Positions 30,040 through 41,700 of a stretch of DNA of 64,000 bases are shown here, one piece after another (the first letter of the stretch is position 1; each line of letters begins with the position of its first letter). Below the pieces are notes generated by a model. That model had not been told where the DNA came from and made no database searches. It saw only the letters and a list, made by a program, of their open reading frames with translations. The translations under genes and the position numbers were made by a program. The stretch is from Isoetes taiwanensis (lineage: Eukaryota > Streptophyta > Lycopodiopsida > Isoetales > Isoetaceae): assembly GCA_021234155.1 (NCBI GenBank), contig JAJEKV010000085.1:3936651-4000650 (forward strand). Direction: 5' to 3'.

Positions 30040-31296
30040 AGAGGCAATTGAGTCCAGTCAGGACAAGCAAAGTGAGCTAAGCTTGAACTAGTTGCCTAGG
30101 CCAGTAGCAAGGTTTACCAAGGAGTTCCATGGTGTATTTCCGGATGAAATCCGTGAGTTACCACCCCATAGGGGCGTGGAGTGTGAGATCACACTAGCAC
30201 GAGATCCTAAGCCTGCCAGCAAGGCCCCTACAGGATGAGTACTCCAAAGCTAATAGAGCTCAAGAAGCAATGGCAAGAATTGCTCGAGCTCGGATTCATC
30301 AGGGCAAGCGTATCACCCTTCGGGGCACCCATTCTCGTTGTGAAGAAGAAGGATGGAAGTCTAAAGATGTGTATAGACTACCGTTAGTTGAACAAGCAGA
30401 CAATAAAGAACAAATACACCTTGCCTAAGGCAGATGATTTGATGGATCAACTCCAAAAAGCAAAAGTCTTTTCTAAGATAGACTTGAGATCAGGGTACTA
30501 TCAGATAAGAATCAAGAAAGAAGACATTCATAAGACTGCCTCTAGAACATGGTATGGGCACTACGAATTTACAATTATGCCTTTCGGCTTATCGAATGCT
30601 CCAGCAACATTCATGAGGCTAATGAACGATATTTTCAGAGAATTCTTGGATGAGTTCGTCATCATTTTTTTCGATGACATTCTAATTTATAGCAAGTCCA
30701 TAAAAGAGCATGTCGTACATTTGAGAAGAGCTTTAGAAAATCTAAGACAACATCATTTTTACGGCAAGCTTTCAAAGTGTCACTTTGCAACAAGTAGAGT
30801 GGAATATTTGGGGCATGTGATCGCAATAGAGGGAATCTCAACGGATCCAGTAAAAATAGAAGCCATAGTGGATTGGCCAGCACCAAAGAATGTCTCAGAA
30901 GTGAGAAGTTTCCTTGGCTTAGCAGGTTACTACCGCAAATTTGTAAAGGACTTCGCTAAGTGGGCGTCCCCTTTGTCGGACCTCACTAAGAATAACAAGG
31001 TAAAAGATTGGGTGGCATATTGGCTTGCGAACATCCAACTTTCTTTTGAGAAGCTCAAGAAAGCCTTGACAACAGCGCCAATGCTCACCCTACCTGATCC
31101 AAGCAAGGATAAGCTAGTAGCAATAGATGCTAGTAAGCTAGCAACAGGTGGAGTCCTCATGCAGGAAGAAAGAGTAGTTGCTTATGATTCCAAGAAGATG
31201 AACGATGCCGAGCAATGCTACCCAACACATGATCAAGAACTCCTAGCCATAGTAAGAGCTCTTGATAGGAAATTCCAGTTAAATACCGACCATCAA
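30040..31296 (+). pseudogene. Ty3/gypsy reverse transcriptase and partial RNase H, truncated
   Basis: Reverse transcriptase motifs appear in order: [12 protein letters not shown]-like entry near 30300, [39 protein letters not shown] (the catalytic box, FFDD where YIDD/YVDD is usual), [16 protein letters not shown], and [19 protein letters not shown]. The RNase H region begins ([16 protein letters not shown]) and stops at TDHQN near 31296, where unrelated LINE ORF1 sequence begins in the same frame. Stops before 30388 disable it. No integrase or 3' LTR of this element is present beyond the LINE, so the two are juxtaposed by insertion plus loss. Confidence 0.88.
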
Positions 31297-32040
31297 AACT
31301 CCATCACAGCCAGCCGAAGGAAACAACCACTGAAATTGTGTTCAAGACCCGATGGCAGATCACATCAGTCTCAGCCAACAGAAGAGGGGGATGCAACAAG
31401 AGCAGCGGTAAGCCAGCAGGACCTCAAGGACTTCTTAGCTCAGATGAATAGGCAACTGGAAGCCAGGATCCCAAGCATGGATGCACTTAATACATTGGCG
31501 GAAACGGCTAATCGCAACAAGATAGCTATATCCAGTTTGGATATCAGGGTGCAAAAGGTCGAGAAGACAAGTGAGGAGATGCAATGGAGGATAGACGAAA
31601 TTGAAGAGGAGACGGCCAAGATCATGCAGAGGTTGATTGATTTAGAAAAGATGAATGTTAAATTAGATGTATGGGACCCTTTGATAGAATAAAACCGCGC
31701 ATCATGGAATTTGAAGAACATAATAGGATTAAACATGATGTTAGGTTGATAGGGGTAGCAGAGAAACCTAACGAAGATATGTATCGAGTTACTGCAGAGG
31801 TAATAGAGGCAGTTTTCAAAGGGCACCGAAGTATAATCGTCAAAGCAGTACGCTCGGGCCAATGGAGGGTGCGAGCAAGGCACATAAATCTGACACTAAG
31901 GGATATGGCAGCCAAGGAACGGATACTGCGCATGGGGTTCAGACTGAGGAATAGGATCAAGGTGCAAGAGGCCCTAACAGTCATGCAGCGGTAAGGGCAC
32001 AGATAACTGGCCAAAGAGGGAGTTGAACTAGGCAAGGATA
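31297..32040 (+). pseudogene. LINE ORF1
   Basis: The plus-strand frame to 31692 encodes a long coiled coil (residues such as [20 protein letters not shown] and [19 protein letters not shown]). The overlapping frame 31671-31994 encodes an RRM/CTD-like RNA-binding region (HDVRLIGVAEKPNEDMYRV, RARHINLTLRDMAAKERILR). A frame shift near 31680 separates them. This is the typical ORF1 architecture of L1-type LINEs. It directly abuts the truncated gypsy RNase H. Confidence 0.72.
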
Positions 32041-33000
32041 CATGGGGGGGTATACCTACACAAACGAATCAGAGACCAGCCACCCTTAGGACAGGAGCAG
32101 AACGGGGGGAGACTGGAGGCCATAAGATCGAAAGGAACGGAGGGAGAGGAAACCAATCCCCTGACACCGGCAATGCAGGGATTGGATGGAGGAACATCAG
32201 TAGAGAGAGCTCTCGCATCAAGAGGAGGAAACGGAAACGGGATCGGCGAGGAACAGATACACCAAAATGCGCATATGGGCCCAGCTTCGATCGCAAAAAC
32301 TAGGGGGCGACCGAGAAGGATAACCAGTGAGCCAGAACATATGGAGAACCCAAAGGACCAGCCAAGGGGGAAAAAGCGTTGACCATATGGTACTGGAATT
32401 GCACCGGATACCCGTGGGATGGTGGGAAAGGCTTGAGGAAGCCCACAATTGCGATATAATATGTCTAGTAGAGACATGGGAACACAATATCAAGGGACTA
32501 CTGGAGGAAGAGGGGTACCGGCTTTTCACATGCTGGAAAGACAAAGATTTTAAGATAGGAAGAGGGAGCGCAGGTCTAGCTTGCTATATAAAGGAGAATG
32601 TAGCCAATAATACATGTATTTTATACTCAGATGTCAATAAAAGATATATGACGTTGAGCATACGATTGCAAAATAAATTAATCCTGATTATAGCGTATTA
32701 CCCGCCAAACAGTGACAAACTGGAACTGCTGGACTTGGGGAGAGTATGATGAAATGGAAAGACCAGGGGCCAATGATACTGATGGGAGACTTGAATGCCA
32801 GAACATGCCAGGAACAAGCACAAATCACGAGCATGAACGAGGTAGATGGACAGTGTGTACATACAGCGAGATCACAGGATTGGATAAGAAGTACAGAGGA
32901 TAAGATAAAAATCAATGCCAAGGGTGAGTTACTGATAGAGATATGCACGACAGCAGGGGTCATCATAGCCAACAGGGTACAGGGGAATACGCGAGTCTAA
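32041..33000 (+). pseudogene. LINE ORF2, apurinic endonuclease domain
   Basis: Encodes an exonuclease-endonuclease-phosphatase fold: CDIICLVETW (active-site Glu), RGSAGLACYIK, LILIIAYYPPN, and after a frame break near 32750 ILMGDLNAR (catalytic GDxN). This domain nicks target DNA to prime reverse transcription. The frames 32327-32749 and 32746-33000 overlap by four bases, so one shift breaks it. Confidence 0.82.
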
Positions 33001-34737
33001 ATACTTATGGAAAAAGCATAGTCGATTATATAATTTTAAACGACAAAGCCGCGGCAGACACCTTGAGCTTCATGCTGGCAGATTGACCAACTAGGAAGAG
33101 GGAAATGGTGAGCTCTATCTTCGCCAAGTGGTTTGGGAAGGTACTGGACAGTAAACTGAAGCATTGGGCAGAAATGGATAAACTAAGAGAACAAGGGCGG
33201 GCAGGTTAGAGCAAAGCAAATCATAGGGGAAAAAGATAATATGCTGCTTCGTGGATTTCAGAAAAGCATTTGACACCGTCCCAAGGGAAAAGCTGTTACA
33301 AAGGCTAGTGGATATACGGGCCCCAGAAGATATGGTAGGGTCGATCGCACGGTTATATCAAAGAGTGTACGCTAAAATGGAACAGGAGGGACAGACGATA
33401 GATTGTGACACAGGAGTTAAAAAGGGATGTCCACTGTCCCCGACACTATTTGATATTTATATAGATGCACTACAAGGCTTCATCGCAGAAAGGCAAGGGG
33501 ATGCGGACGCCCCCATACTGGGGATACTAGGGTACCTATCATGCTGTATGCTGATGACTTAAGCATGATGTCTACAAAGAACAAGGGTATGCACAAGTTA
33601 TTAGGGCTACTAGAAGCCTTCTGCAACAGGACAGGGTTGACATAAACCTGGCGAAGACCAAAATAGTCACATTCGGCACCAAGAGTAGACACAGACCCTT
33701 TAGGTATATGGGAACAGAACTAGAAGAATCGGCGGAATACATATACCTAGGATACGATGCACACGGCATGGGTAAATGGTCTAAGGGAGCAGATGTCAGA
33801 TTTCAGTCAGCCATTGAAAGCTACTTCAATATGAAAAACTCTTGCAACAGGAGCAGAATAATCGACTGGGAGATCAAATGCTACCTGTTTAATACAATGG
33901 TTGCATCAACGCAACTATATGGATCAGAGGCATGGAGGCCTGGCCTACCAGACAAGAAATAGGAAAAGCAAGAAGGGATTTTCAGGCAATGGTATAGGCA
34001 GGAATTCAGAATGCAGTCAAATACACCCATGGCAGTCATGGTATATGAGACAGGGCAGAGACCAATGGTGGTAAGAGCCTGGGAAAGGACCATCAGATAC
34101 TTACTGAAGGACAACATGGGGGGTCACACTAGGAAGCTATCAACAATCGCAATTAGCGAATCAGCCAAGTCACATAACATTATAGGTAGCAGGTGGTTCA
34201 GGGAAGTAGCAGTATGGACTAGAGAGATGGGGTTAAATTTGGGTGATCTAATAAATGAAGGAAAATGAAATGAAGGCTGGGCAGACAGAGCAAGCATGGC
34301 TGCAAAGCACAGCGGTATCAAAACACTCTGGCTGACAGAAGTTTTTAACCCAGACCAACAGATAGGACAACAGATGTATAGGGACAATCTATTAGGGAAG
34401 ACAAGAACGGACACCTTGGCAAGGCTCAGGATGGGAAGCCACGATCTAAGAATAGAAAAGGACAGGTGGAGGAAAGCGGAGAGGGAAAACCATGTCTATA
34501 GACTCTGTAACACAGGGAGAGTAGAGGATGAGAATCACATGCTCAACAACTATACAACATATGAAGACATCAGAAACAAATACATGCAAATAAGGTGGGG
34601 ACAACCAGGACATATTTTAATGGCAAGATCAGATACAAAAGCAGACTTGGCTGACGCAATCAGAAAGATGATAACTACACACCAGGAGCTGCACAAAGAA
34701 AGAGGGCTGGTAATATGAACCACTGAAAAGGTGGGAT
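33001..34737 (+). pseudogene. LINE ORF2, reverse transcriptase and C-terminal zinc region
   Basis: Reverse transcriptase pieces: an internal deletion near 33085-33230, then FRKAFDTVPREKL, GVKKGCPLSPTLFDIYI, a YADDLSMM box after a shift near 33545, and INLAKTKIVTFGTK. Downstream, YLGYDAHGMGKW and AWRPGLPDKK continue, and further frames to 34718 end in a RLCNTGRVEDENHML zinc-knuckle-like motif. The C-terminal part resembles the LINE remnant at 4.3-5.0 kb. Multiple shifts and the deletion make it inactive. Confidence 0.8.
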
Positions 34738-34821
34738 ATTGAAGCCCGCAAAAGCTAAGCTAAAAGCTGATGATAACGACGCACCGCCGCACGACCATGA
34801 GGCCGATTATAAGCGGGGTGT

Positions 34822-36467
34822 TGTGACGCTCCCTGCTAAACATACGGCGCTCGGCCGTATACTCGGCAGGAAATCCCCCATCTGGCTCACCAGCCGCACA
34901 GGCCCTTCGTCTACCCCGCACCCTAAGGTGACCCTAGTGCGGGGAAGGGACACGAAGGTGTCTTGGCGCGCCCTTCCCCTATGGGCTCCTATAACAGCGG
35001 AAGCGATAAACATGTCAGAACTAGCATCAACAATACAAATACTACCCCGAAGGGTAGTCCATCCCATATCCACAAGTGCAAAGAACATAATCACATACCA
35101 TAAAACAGGAGAGCTCCTACCCGTGGCTCCGACACATAAGGAGGTCGACCGACCGATAGGCCTCAAGATAGAGCGGTACCAGAGTCATAACAATGGCGGG
35201 CTGGCATAAGATAATGGCTAGGGTTGACCACTCCATCCGCCCCTCCCAGGCATACTTTGCGGATGGGCTAGATCAAGCCGTGGCATGACTCTAACCTTCC
35301 TGATCACGCAATCCCATGGCATCACCCATCGGGACTACTCCAGGTTGCATCTCCCTCGGGTCCGATGAGGTAGGAAGGGTTGCATCTCCCCTTCCCCGGG
35401 TCTAGAGGCTCCACGGGCGGCTAGAGAATCGTGGCGACACCGATTCGCACTGACCGAACCCCCAAAACAAGAGCCAAGCTGACACTTGCAACTCTTGAGA
35501 GGCAGGGCGACACCTTTGCCCCAGGAGGTGTCGGACCCATGCTCGGCCCACACGACGTGACCACCATAAGCCTAGCCCACTGTAGGATCCCCCCCCCCCC
35601 ACTCGGCGGGGATCCACCCTCCATCTTGCCTCTAGCCCCGTTGTGTGGTGGTGCTGAGTCACATCATAGCTTCCATAGCCCTGGGTTCCTATGCACAAAG
35701 CCGCAACTAATATGAACTAAGGGATCTACACTAGGAGCATACTACATATGGCTCTAGGTCTCTACCCCCCTTCCCAATACAAGAGGAGCACATGATCAAC
35801 CAATATCACATACATCACATCATGATCAATATCAATATCATATGAACATCTTAACCTAACATACATACCTAACTATCAGTTATGGTTCCTTGGTTAGGGT
35901 TCAAGATGTTCAACAAAGGATCTAGGGTGGATCTACTCTAGACACAAAATACTAACCCACCTGGAATGCTAACTTCCAGGTGAACTAACATGAACCCTAC
36001 TCAACCTACCTCCTCCGGAAGCGCTTCCTCCCATCCCTGGCGTCTCCATGCTCCTAGACGTGGTTCGAAGGCTTGCTCCCTCTACGATCATACACACCTT
36101 CCAGGGGCTGCTGCTCCAGGCTAGACTATGACGAACGGTGCTCGAAACGGGGTTTCGGGCACGTGGATGAGAGCTCAGGTGCTAGGTCAGGAAAAAGGGT
36201 CTAGGGTTAGGGTTAGGGCTTATATAGGTGTGGGTCCACGTGGGATGCCACGTGGCACCACTAAGGTAAGGCCGTGTGGCGGTTGCCCAATAGGATAAGG
36301 CCATGTGGAAATGGGCCTTGTCCTAAGGTTATCTAAGTTAAACAATTAACTTAGATGTGCACCCCTTGCCACTTATCCAAGGCATACAAGGCTACCTAGG
36401 TAGACTTGTATGGTGACGGGTCCAGGAATATACGTATTTATGGCGTATATTCCCCTGGAACGTCACA
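34822..36467 (-). repeat. Probable LTR of the minus-strand gypsy element
   Basis: The block starts TGTGACGCTCC and ends GGAACGTCACA on the plus strand, a TG...CA LTR with inverted TGTGACG termini. It lies directly beyond the polypurine tract of the minus-strand gypsy element. In that orientation a TATA box (CCTATATAAGCCC) lies near 36210-36222, beside a run of AGGGTTAGGG units. The length would be 1646 bp. The partner LTR is outside the window or lost, so the outer boundary rests on the terminal symmetry only. Confidence 0.5.
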
Positions 36468-36482
36468 TTCTCCCCCCCTTAG
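36468..36482 (-). promoter_or_regulatory. Polypurine tract of the minus-strand gypsy element
   Basis: On the minus strand AAGGGGGGGAGAA immediately precedes TGTGACG of the LTR, as expected for the plus-strand primer of a gypsy element. Confidence 0.72.
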
Positions 36483-37281
36483 GACAATGCTGTCCCCAGC
36501 ATTGCGCTAAGGTGACGAGCCTATCTATCCTGCAAAAACAACATAAGATCATACACTTAAGCTTAATTTAAACGATCAACTTCCTATTAAAGTTAAATGT
36601 CAAAATTTAGGCTATATTTGTACTTATACAAAATTATATAGCCTTAACAAGATTACTTCTTACAATAATTCAAAACATTATTATAAGAGTTATTAGGGTT
36701 CATAATCTAAATTATGGTTCCCCCATCTCTCGTAATGCGCCCCACTCGAAGCTCCTTCTCACTTGCCTGCACATGGAGCACATTACGTTAGTTTAATTAA
36801 TAAGTTTGTGGTTTTAGGGGACCACCCCCCTTACCATACCTTGCACTCGATCATGGCCCTCCCGGATTTGAGCTTAAGGACCATTTAAGATGATCCCAAG
36901 TGCTACCTTGTACTCGGTTACCCGGTGCCGAGTACCCCTAGTGCATCATGCCCCAAGGGTTTTAAGCTAGGGAACGTCTCACGATCCCATCATCGCACAT
37001 GATCACTTTGACCTTCACCATGACCCCCCTATGGCCAGGTGTGCGAACCCCACATCGTGGCATAGAGAGCATCCGACCGATGTCCCATCATCGCGCACCA
37101 TGCCTTTCCTCTCTCTCTCGCATGACCCTATTGGTCATGCGCACCTCTTGGTGCATGTTGGCCTAGAGAATGCCTTAAAGGTTTATCTCATCATCGCCCA
37201 CATGTTCCAAGATTCTGGCCTATGTATTCTACTAGCTAGAATACATCTGCCAGAACTAGAGGCTACTAAGAAACACACTAG
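36483..37281. other. Gypsy 3' untranslated stretch
   Basis: Non-coding sequence between the chromodomain stop codon (37282) and the polypurine tract. A short frame at 37031-37285 has no domain. It contains repeated CATCATCG and GCGCAC words but no clear structure. Confidence 0.5.
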
Positions 37282-38733
37282 CTAACCTCCTGGCAAGTCG
37301 GGGTCGACCAAGTCGGAGACGACTCGCCCATCAAACTCCTTCATAAACTCTGGGTATTGCTTCTCCAAATCCTGCTTCAATACCCATGTCGCGTCTTCCA
37401 CGGGCAAGTGCTTCCACTTGACCAAGTACTGGAGGAACTGAGACCTCCTAGTCTTCTTGAATGACTTATCAAGAAGTAACTCAGGCACGATTTCAACTTG
37501 CTCCTCCGTCATTTCCAATAAAGTTGGAGTATCCAAAACCTCATCAGGGTTAGGATTGTGCCTTTTCAATAAACTTACGTGGAAGACCTTGTGAACTTTG
37601 AGATGGGCCGGAAGATCCAACTTGTAGGCTTGGGAGCCCACTCTCTCCAAAATCTTGAACGGACCAGCCCATCTAGGGGCGAGCTTCTTGCAACTCCCAA
37701 TCCGAAGCTTAGCTTGCTTAACCTTGATCTTCAACCACACGCTATCGCCTACCTTGAACTCTCTTACGGTCACCGTAGGCTTGTCGGCTACACTCTTCTC
37801 ACCGACTTCTTGCTCGCTAGGAGGTAACCCCTCACTTCTTCCACCAATTGTTTGCATATCTCCTAGCATCCGTTGGGGACACTTCAACCTTTGACACGGG
37901 TTGTGCCAAGTGTCCCGGGTTAAGCACTGGTACCGTAATTTACCATGAAAGGAGACATCCGAGATGACTCCCCGCTGGCACTATTGTAGGCGAATTCCAC
38001 CAAGTGGATGTACTCATCCCACTTGGACCGCTTATTCCACACAAAACTTCTAAGCATATCTTCAATGATTCGATTCGTCCTCTCTCCGCCCCGACCATCC
38101 GCTTGGGGATGATAAGTCGCGGCTCATGGAGAGCTTCGGCCTGAATGGTGCTAAAGAGGTCCCCGCCAAAAAGCACTCATAAACTTAGAATCTCTATCAG
38201 ATATTATCTCCCGAGGCATGCCATGGAGCCTAAAAATCTCCTTCATGAATAGCTTGGCAGTATCTAGTGCTGTGTCCGTAGTTCTACAAGGCACAAAATG
38301 TGCCATCTTAGATAATTTGTCTACTATGACCATCAATGCATCCTTGCCTCGAAGAGTCTTGGGAAGTCCTGTGATAAAATCCATACTTACCACTTCCCAC
38401 TTCGCATTCGGCACTGCTAGAGGTTCCAAAGCTCCTGGAATTCGAAGCTGCTCCGCTTTGGTTTGCTGACACAACTGGCACTCGCGAATATATCTTGCTA
38501 TCTGCTTCTTCATTCCCGGCCAGAAGTAGCTACTTCGAATCTTGAAGTAGGTCTTCATAAACCCTGCATGCCCTGCTATTGGGTTGTTGTGTCATGAAGA
38601 ATTAACTTCCTTATACCTGACGATTCGGGTACACACAAATTATGCTTATGATTTAACAAGTTGCCTTCCTTCTTATAATGCTTGAAGGCTTCCCGTTCCT
38701 TATCTGTTCTAGCCTCCCTAGAGAGGCTTTCCC
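37282..38733 (-). pseudogene. Chromovirus-type gypsy integrase with chromodomain
   Basis: The frame 38151-38558 encodes the integrase zinc finger end and core (CQLCQQTK, VSMDFITGLP, IVDKLSKMAHFVP, IISDRDSKF with the second catalytic Asp). Between 38170 and 37890 the rest of the core is present but out of frame (a WNEYIHLVEFAYN-like segment). The frame 37282-37887 encodes the integrase C-terminus (GDSVWLKIK, KLAPRWAGPFKIL, VHKVFHVSLLKRH) and a chromodomain (LQYLVKWKHLPVEDATWV). Chromodomains steer integration to marked chromatin. Upstream the element is cut near 38690-38733, where the satellite array begins, so its reverse transcriptase and 5' LTR are missing. Confidence 0.9.
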
Positions 38734-41700
38734 TGGAATCTTTTGGACCTTCCCGAAGAGGGGCCCCTGAACGGAGGATCCAACGGTCGGATAGGGGAAC
38801 CGGGCTCCGGGAGGGTGGTCATTAGCGTGCAGCCCCGGGGGGAGCGCTGCCAGGAAGGGCTGCCTCGGGAACTTTTTTGGATCCCGCCTCCTGGGGTCCG
38901 GACTCTCCCCTCTTGTGAGGGATCCCCCGCAAGGTCCCGGGCTCGTTTGACTTGGGGAAGGGTGCCACCTCGGTTGCCACCCCGCAACGGGTCGCCTGAC
39001 CGCTCTAATGCTAACCCTTTGACCTAGACCTCCTCCCAAATTCGAAAATTGGGCCGTTTCTTTGGAGATGAATTAGGGATCCCCGGCAAAACCGGAATTT
39101 ATTTTTCGTGCAATGCATTAATTGCGAATTTACTGAATGTCTTGCCATTTGCAAAAGCCCCCAGACTTCTACTTGCCACATCGGGAGGAGGAAAGGCCCA
39201 AACTCCGCTCCGTCGGTTCCCTTGCTCGTGTATTCTGGCTGCCGCTTCTCGGCCAGTCCCAAGTGCAATGAGACCAGGACTCGGCCCCCAAAACGTAAAC
39301 CCTTCTAGAGCCTGGCAACCCACAGGGTTTACGTTTCGGAGGCCCTCTCCTTGTCAGATTCGGCCGGGACCTTGCGCCGTGCCTTGAAGTGGGGTTGGGG
39401 TGTTGACGCCAGAGCTCGGACCCTAAAATCCCTCCGGAGGCTGCTTGCCCCAAATTTCCTCTCCCCAAGGCCCTGGGGACGGACGGGCGACCTCCGCTCC
39501 CCGGAATCGCGATCTGACTCTCGCCAATGGACTCAGAACGTCGACATTGCCCTGGGGACCAAGTTCCGTGGCCAGAAGACCACCCGAACTCCAAGAAGCG
39601 CCAAAGTAGCTCACTTCCATCACACTCGTAGTCAATTGGCCTAGGATGTGCATGCGGGATACTGTCGTGGAGGGCGTGAGTGTTTCCTTCTTTCGCAAAA
39701 CCGACCGTGTAACTTGCTCCCTAGGGTAATTTCGCCATTCCGGACGATTTGGCAGGGTCTATTTGCCATTCCGGAGCATCCCCGGTGCCCGAACGACAAA
39801 ACAAAGGCGGTTTCTACAAGGTCGACATCGGGGCGCCCGCAAGTTTGACAAGTTCTCCTGACCGATCTGAATCTTTTGACCTTCCCGGCGAGGGGCCCCC
39901 GAACGGAGGATCCAACGGGCCGGATAGGGGAACCGGCTCCGGGAGGGTGGTCATTAGCGTCTTGACCGGGGCGCCGCCAGAAGGGTCTGCCTCGAACTTT
40001 TTTGATCCCGCCTCCCGGGGTCCTGGACTCTCCCCTCTTGTGAGGGATCCCCGCAAGGTCCCGGCCTCGCTTTGACTTGGGGAAGGGTGCCAGCTCGGTT
40101 GCCCTGCAACGGGCTGCCCCGACCGTTCTAATGCTAACCCTTTGACCTAGACCTTCTCCGAAAATTCCGAAAATTGGGCCGTGTGCTGGAGATGAATTAG
40201 GGATCCCGCTGGCAAAAACCGAATTTATTTTCGTGCAATGCATTAGTTGCGAATTTACGAATGTCTTGCCACTGCAAAAGCGCCCCCCGAATTCTACTTG
40301 CCACATCGGGAGGAGGAAAGGCCCAAACTCCGCTCCGTCAGTTCCCCTTGCTCCAGTATTCTCGGTTGCCGCTTCTGGCCAGGTCCCAAGTGCAACAGCA
40401 TCCGGGACTCGCCCCCAAAACGTAAACCCTTCTAGAGCCTGGCAACCCACAGGGTTTACGTTTCGGAGGCCCTCTCCTTGTCAGATTCGGCCGGGACCTT
40501 GCGCCGTGTCTTGAAGTGGGGTTGGGGTGTTGACGCCAGAGCGCGGACCCTAAAATCCCTCCGGAGGCTGCTTGCCCCAAATTTCCTCTCCCAAGGCCCC
40601 AGGGGCCGGACGGGCGACTTCCGCTCTCCTAATCGCGATCCGACTCGCCAATGGACTCGGAACGCCGACATTGCCCCCTGGGGACCAAGTTCCGTGGCCA
40701 GAAGACCACCCGAACTCCAAGAAGCGCCAAAGTAGCTCACTTCCATCACACTCGTAGTCAATTGGCCTAGGATGTGCATGCGGGATACTGTCGTGGAGGG
40801 CGTGAGTGTTTCCTTCGCAAAACCGACCGTAACTTGCTCCCTAGGGTAATTTCGCCATTCCTGACGATTTGGCGGTCTATTTGCCATTCCGAGCATCCCT
40901 GCGTGCGAACGACAAAACAAAGTCGGTTTCTACAAGGTCGACATCGGGGCGCCCAGCGGTTTGACAAGTTCTCCGGACGATCTGGAATCTTTTGGACCTT
41001 CCCAAGAGGGGCCCCCCGAACGGAGGATCCAACGGGGCTCGGATAGGGGAACCGGGCTCCGGGAGGGTGGTCATTAGCGTGCAGCCCCGGGGGGAGCGCC
41101 GCCAGAAGGGCTGCCTCGGGAACTTTTTGGATCCCCTCACGGGGTCCTGACTCTCCCCTCTTGTGAGGGGATCCCCGCAAGGTCCCGGCCTCGCTTGACT
41201 TGGGGAAGGGTGCCAGCTCGGTTGCCCCGCAACGGGCTGCCCCGACCGCTTCTAATGCTAACCCTTTGACCTAGACCTTCTCCTAAAAATTCCGGCCAAA
41301 CTTTTTTGGATCCCGCCTCCCTGGGTCCTGGACTCTCCCTCTTGTGAGGGATCCCCGCAAGGTCCCGCCTCGCTTTGACTTGGGGAAGGGTGCCAGCTCG
41401 GTTGCCCTGCAACGGGCTGCCCCGACCGTTCTAATGCTAACCCTTTGACCTAGACCTTCTCCGAAAATTCCGAAAATTGGGCCGTGTGCTGGAGATGAAT
41501 TAGGGATCCCCCAACCGGCAAAACCGAATTTATTTTCGCAATGCATTAATTGCAAATTTACGAATGTCTTGCCATCAGCAAAAGCCCCCCCGACTTCTAC
41601 TTGCCACATCGGAGGAGGAAAGGCCCAAACTCCGCCCGTCAGTTCCCCTTGTCGTATTCTCCATTTTGCTTCTCGGCAGTCCCAGTGCAACAGACCAGGA

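Noticed and set aside
36190-36215. Interstitial telomere repeat
   Set aside because: Only about three AGGGTT units occur, they are TTAGGG- rather than the usual plant TTTAGGG-type, and they sit beside a TATA box inside an LTR, so a promoter element is the simpler reading.
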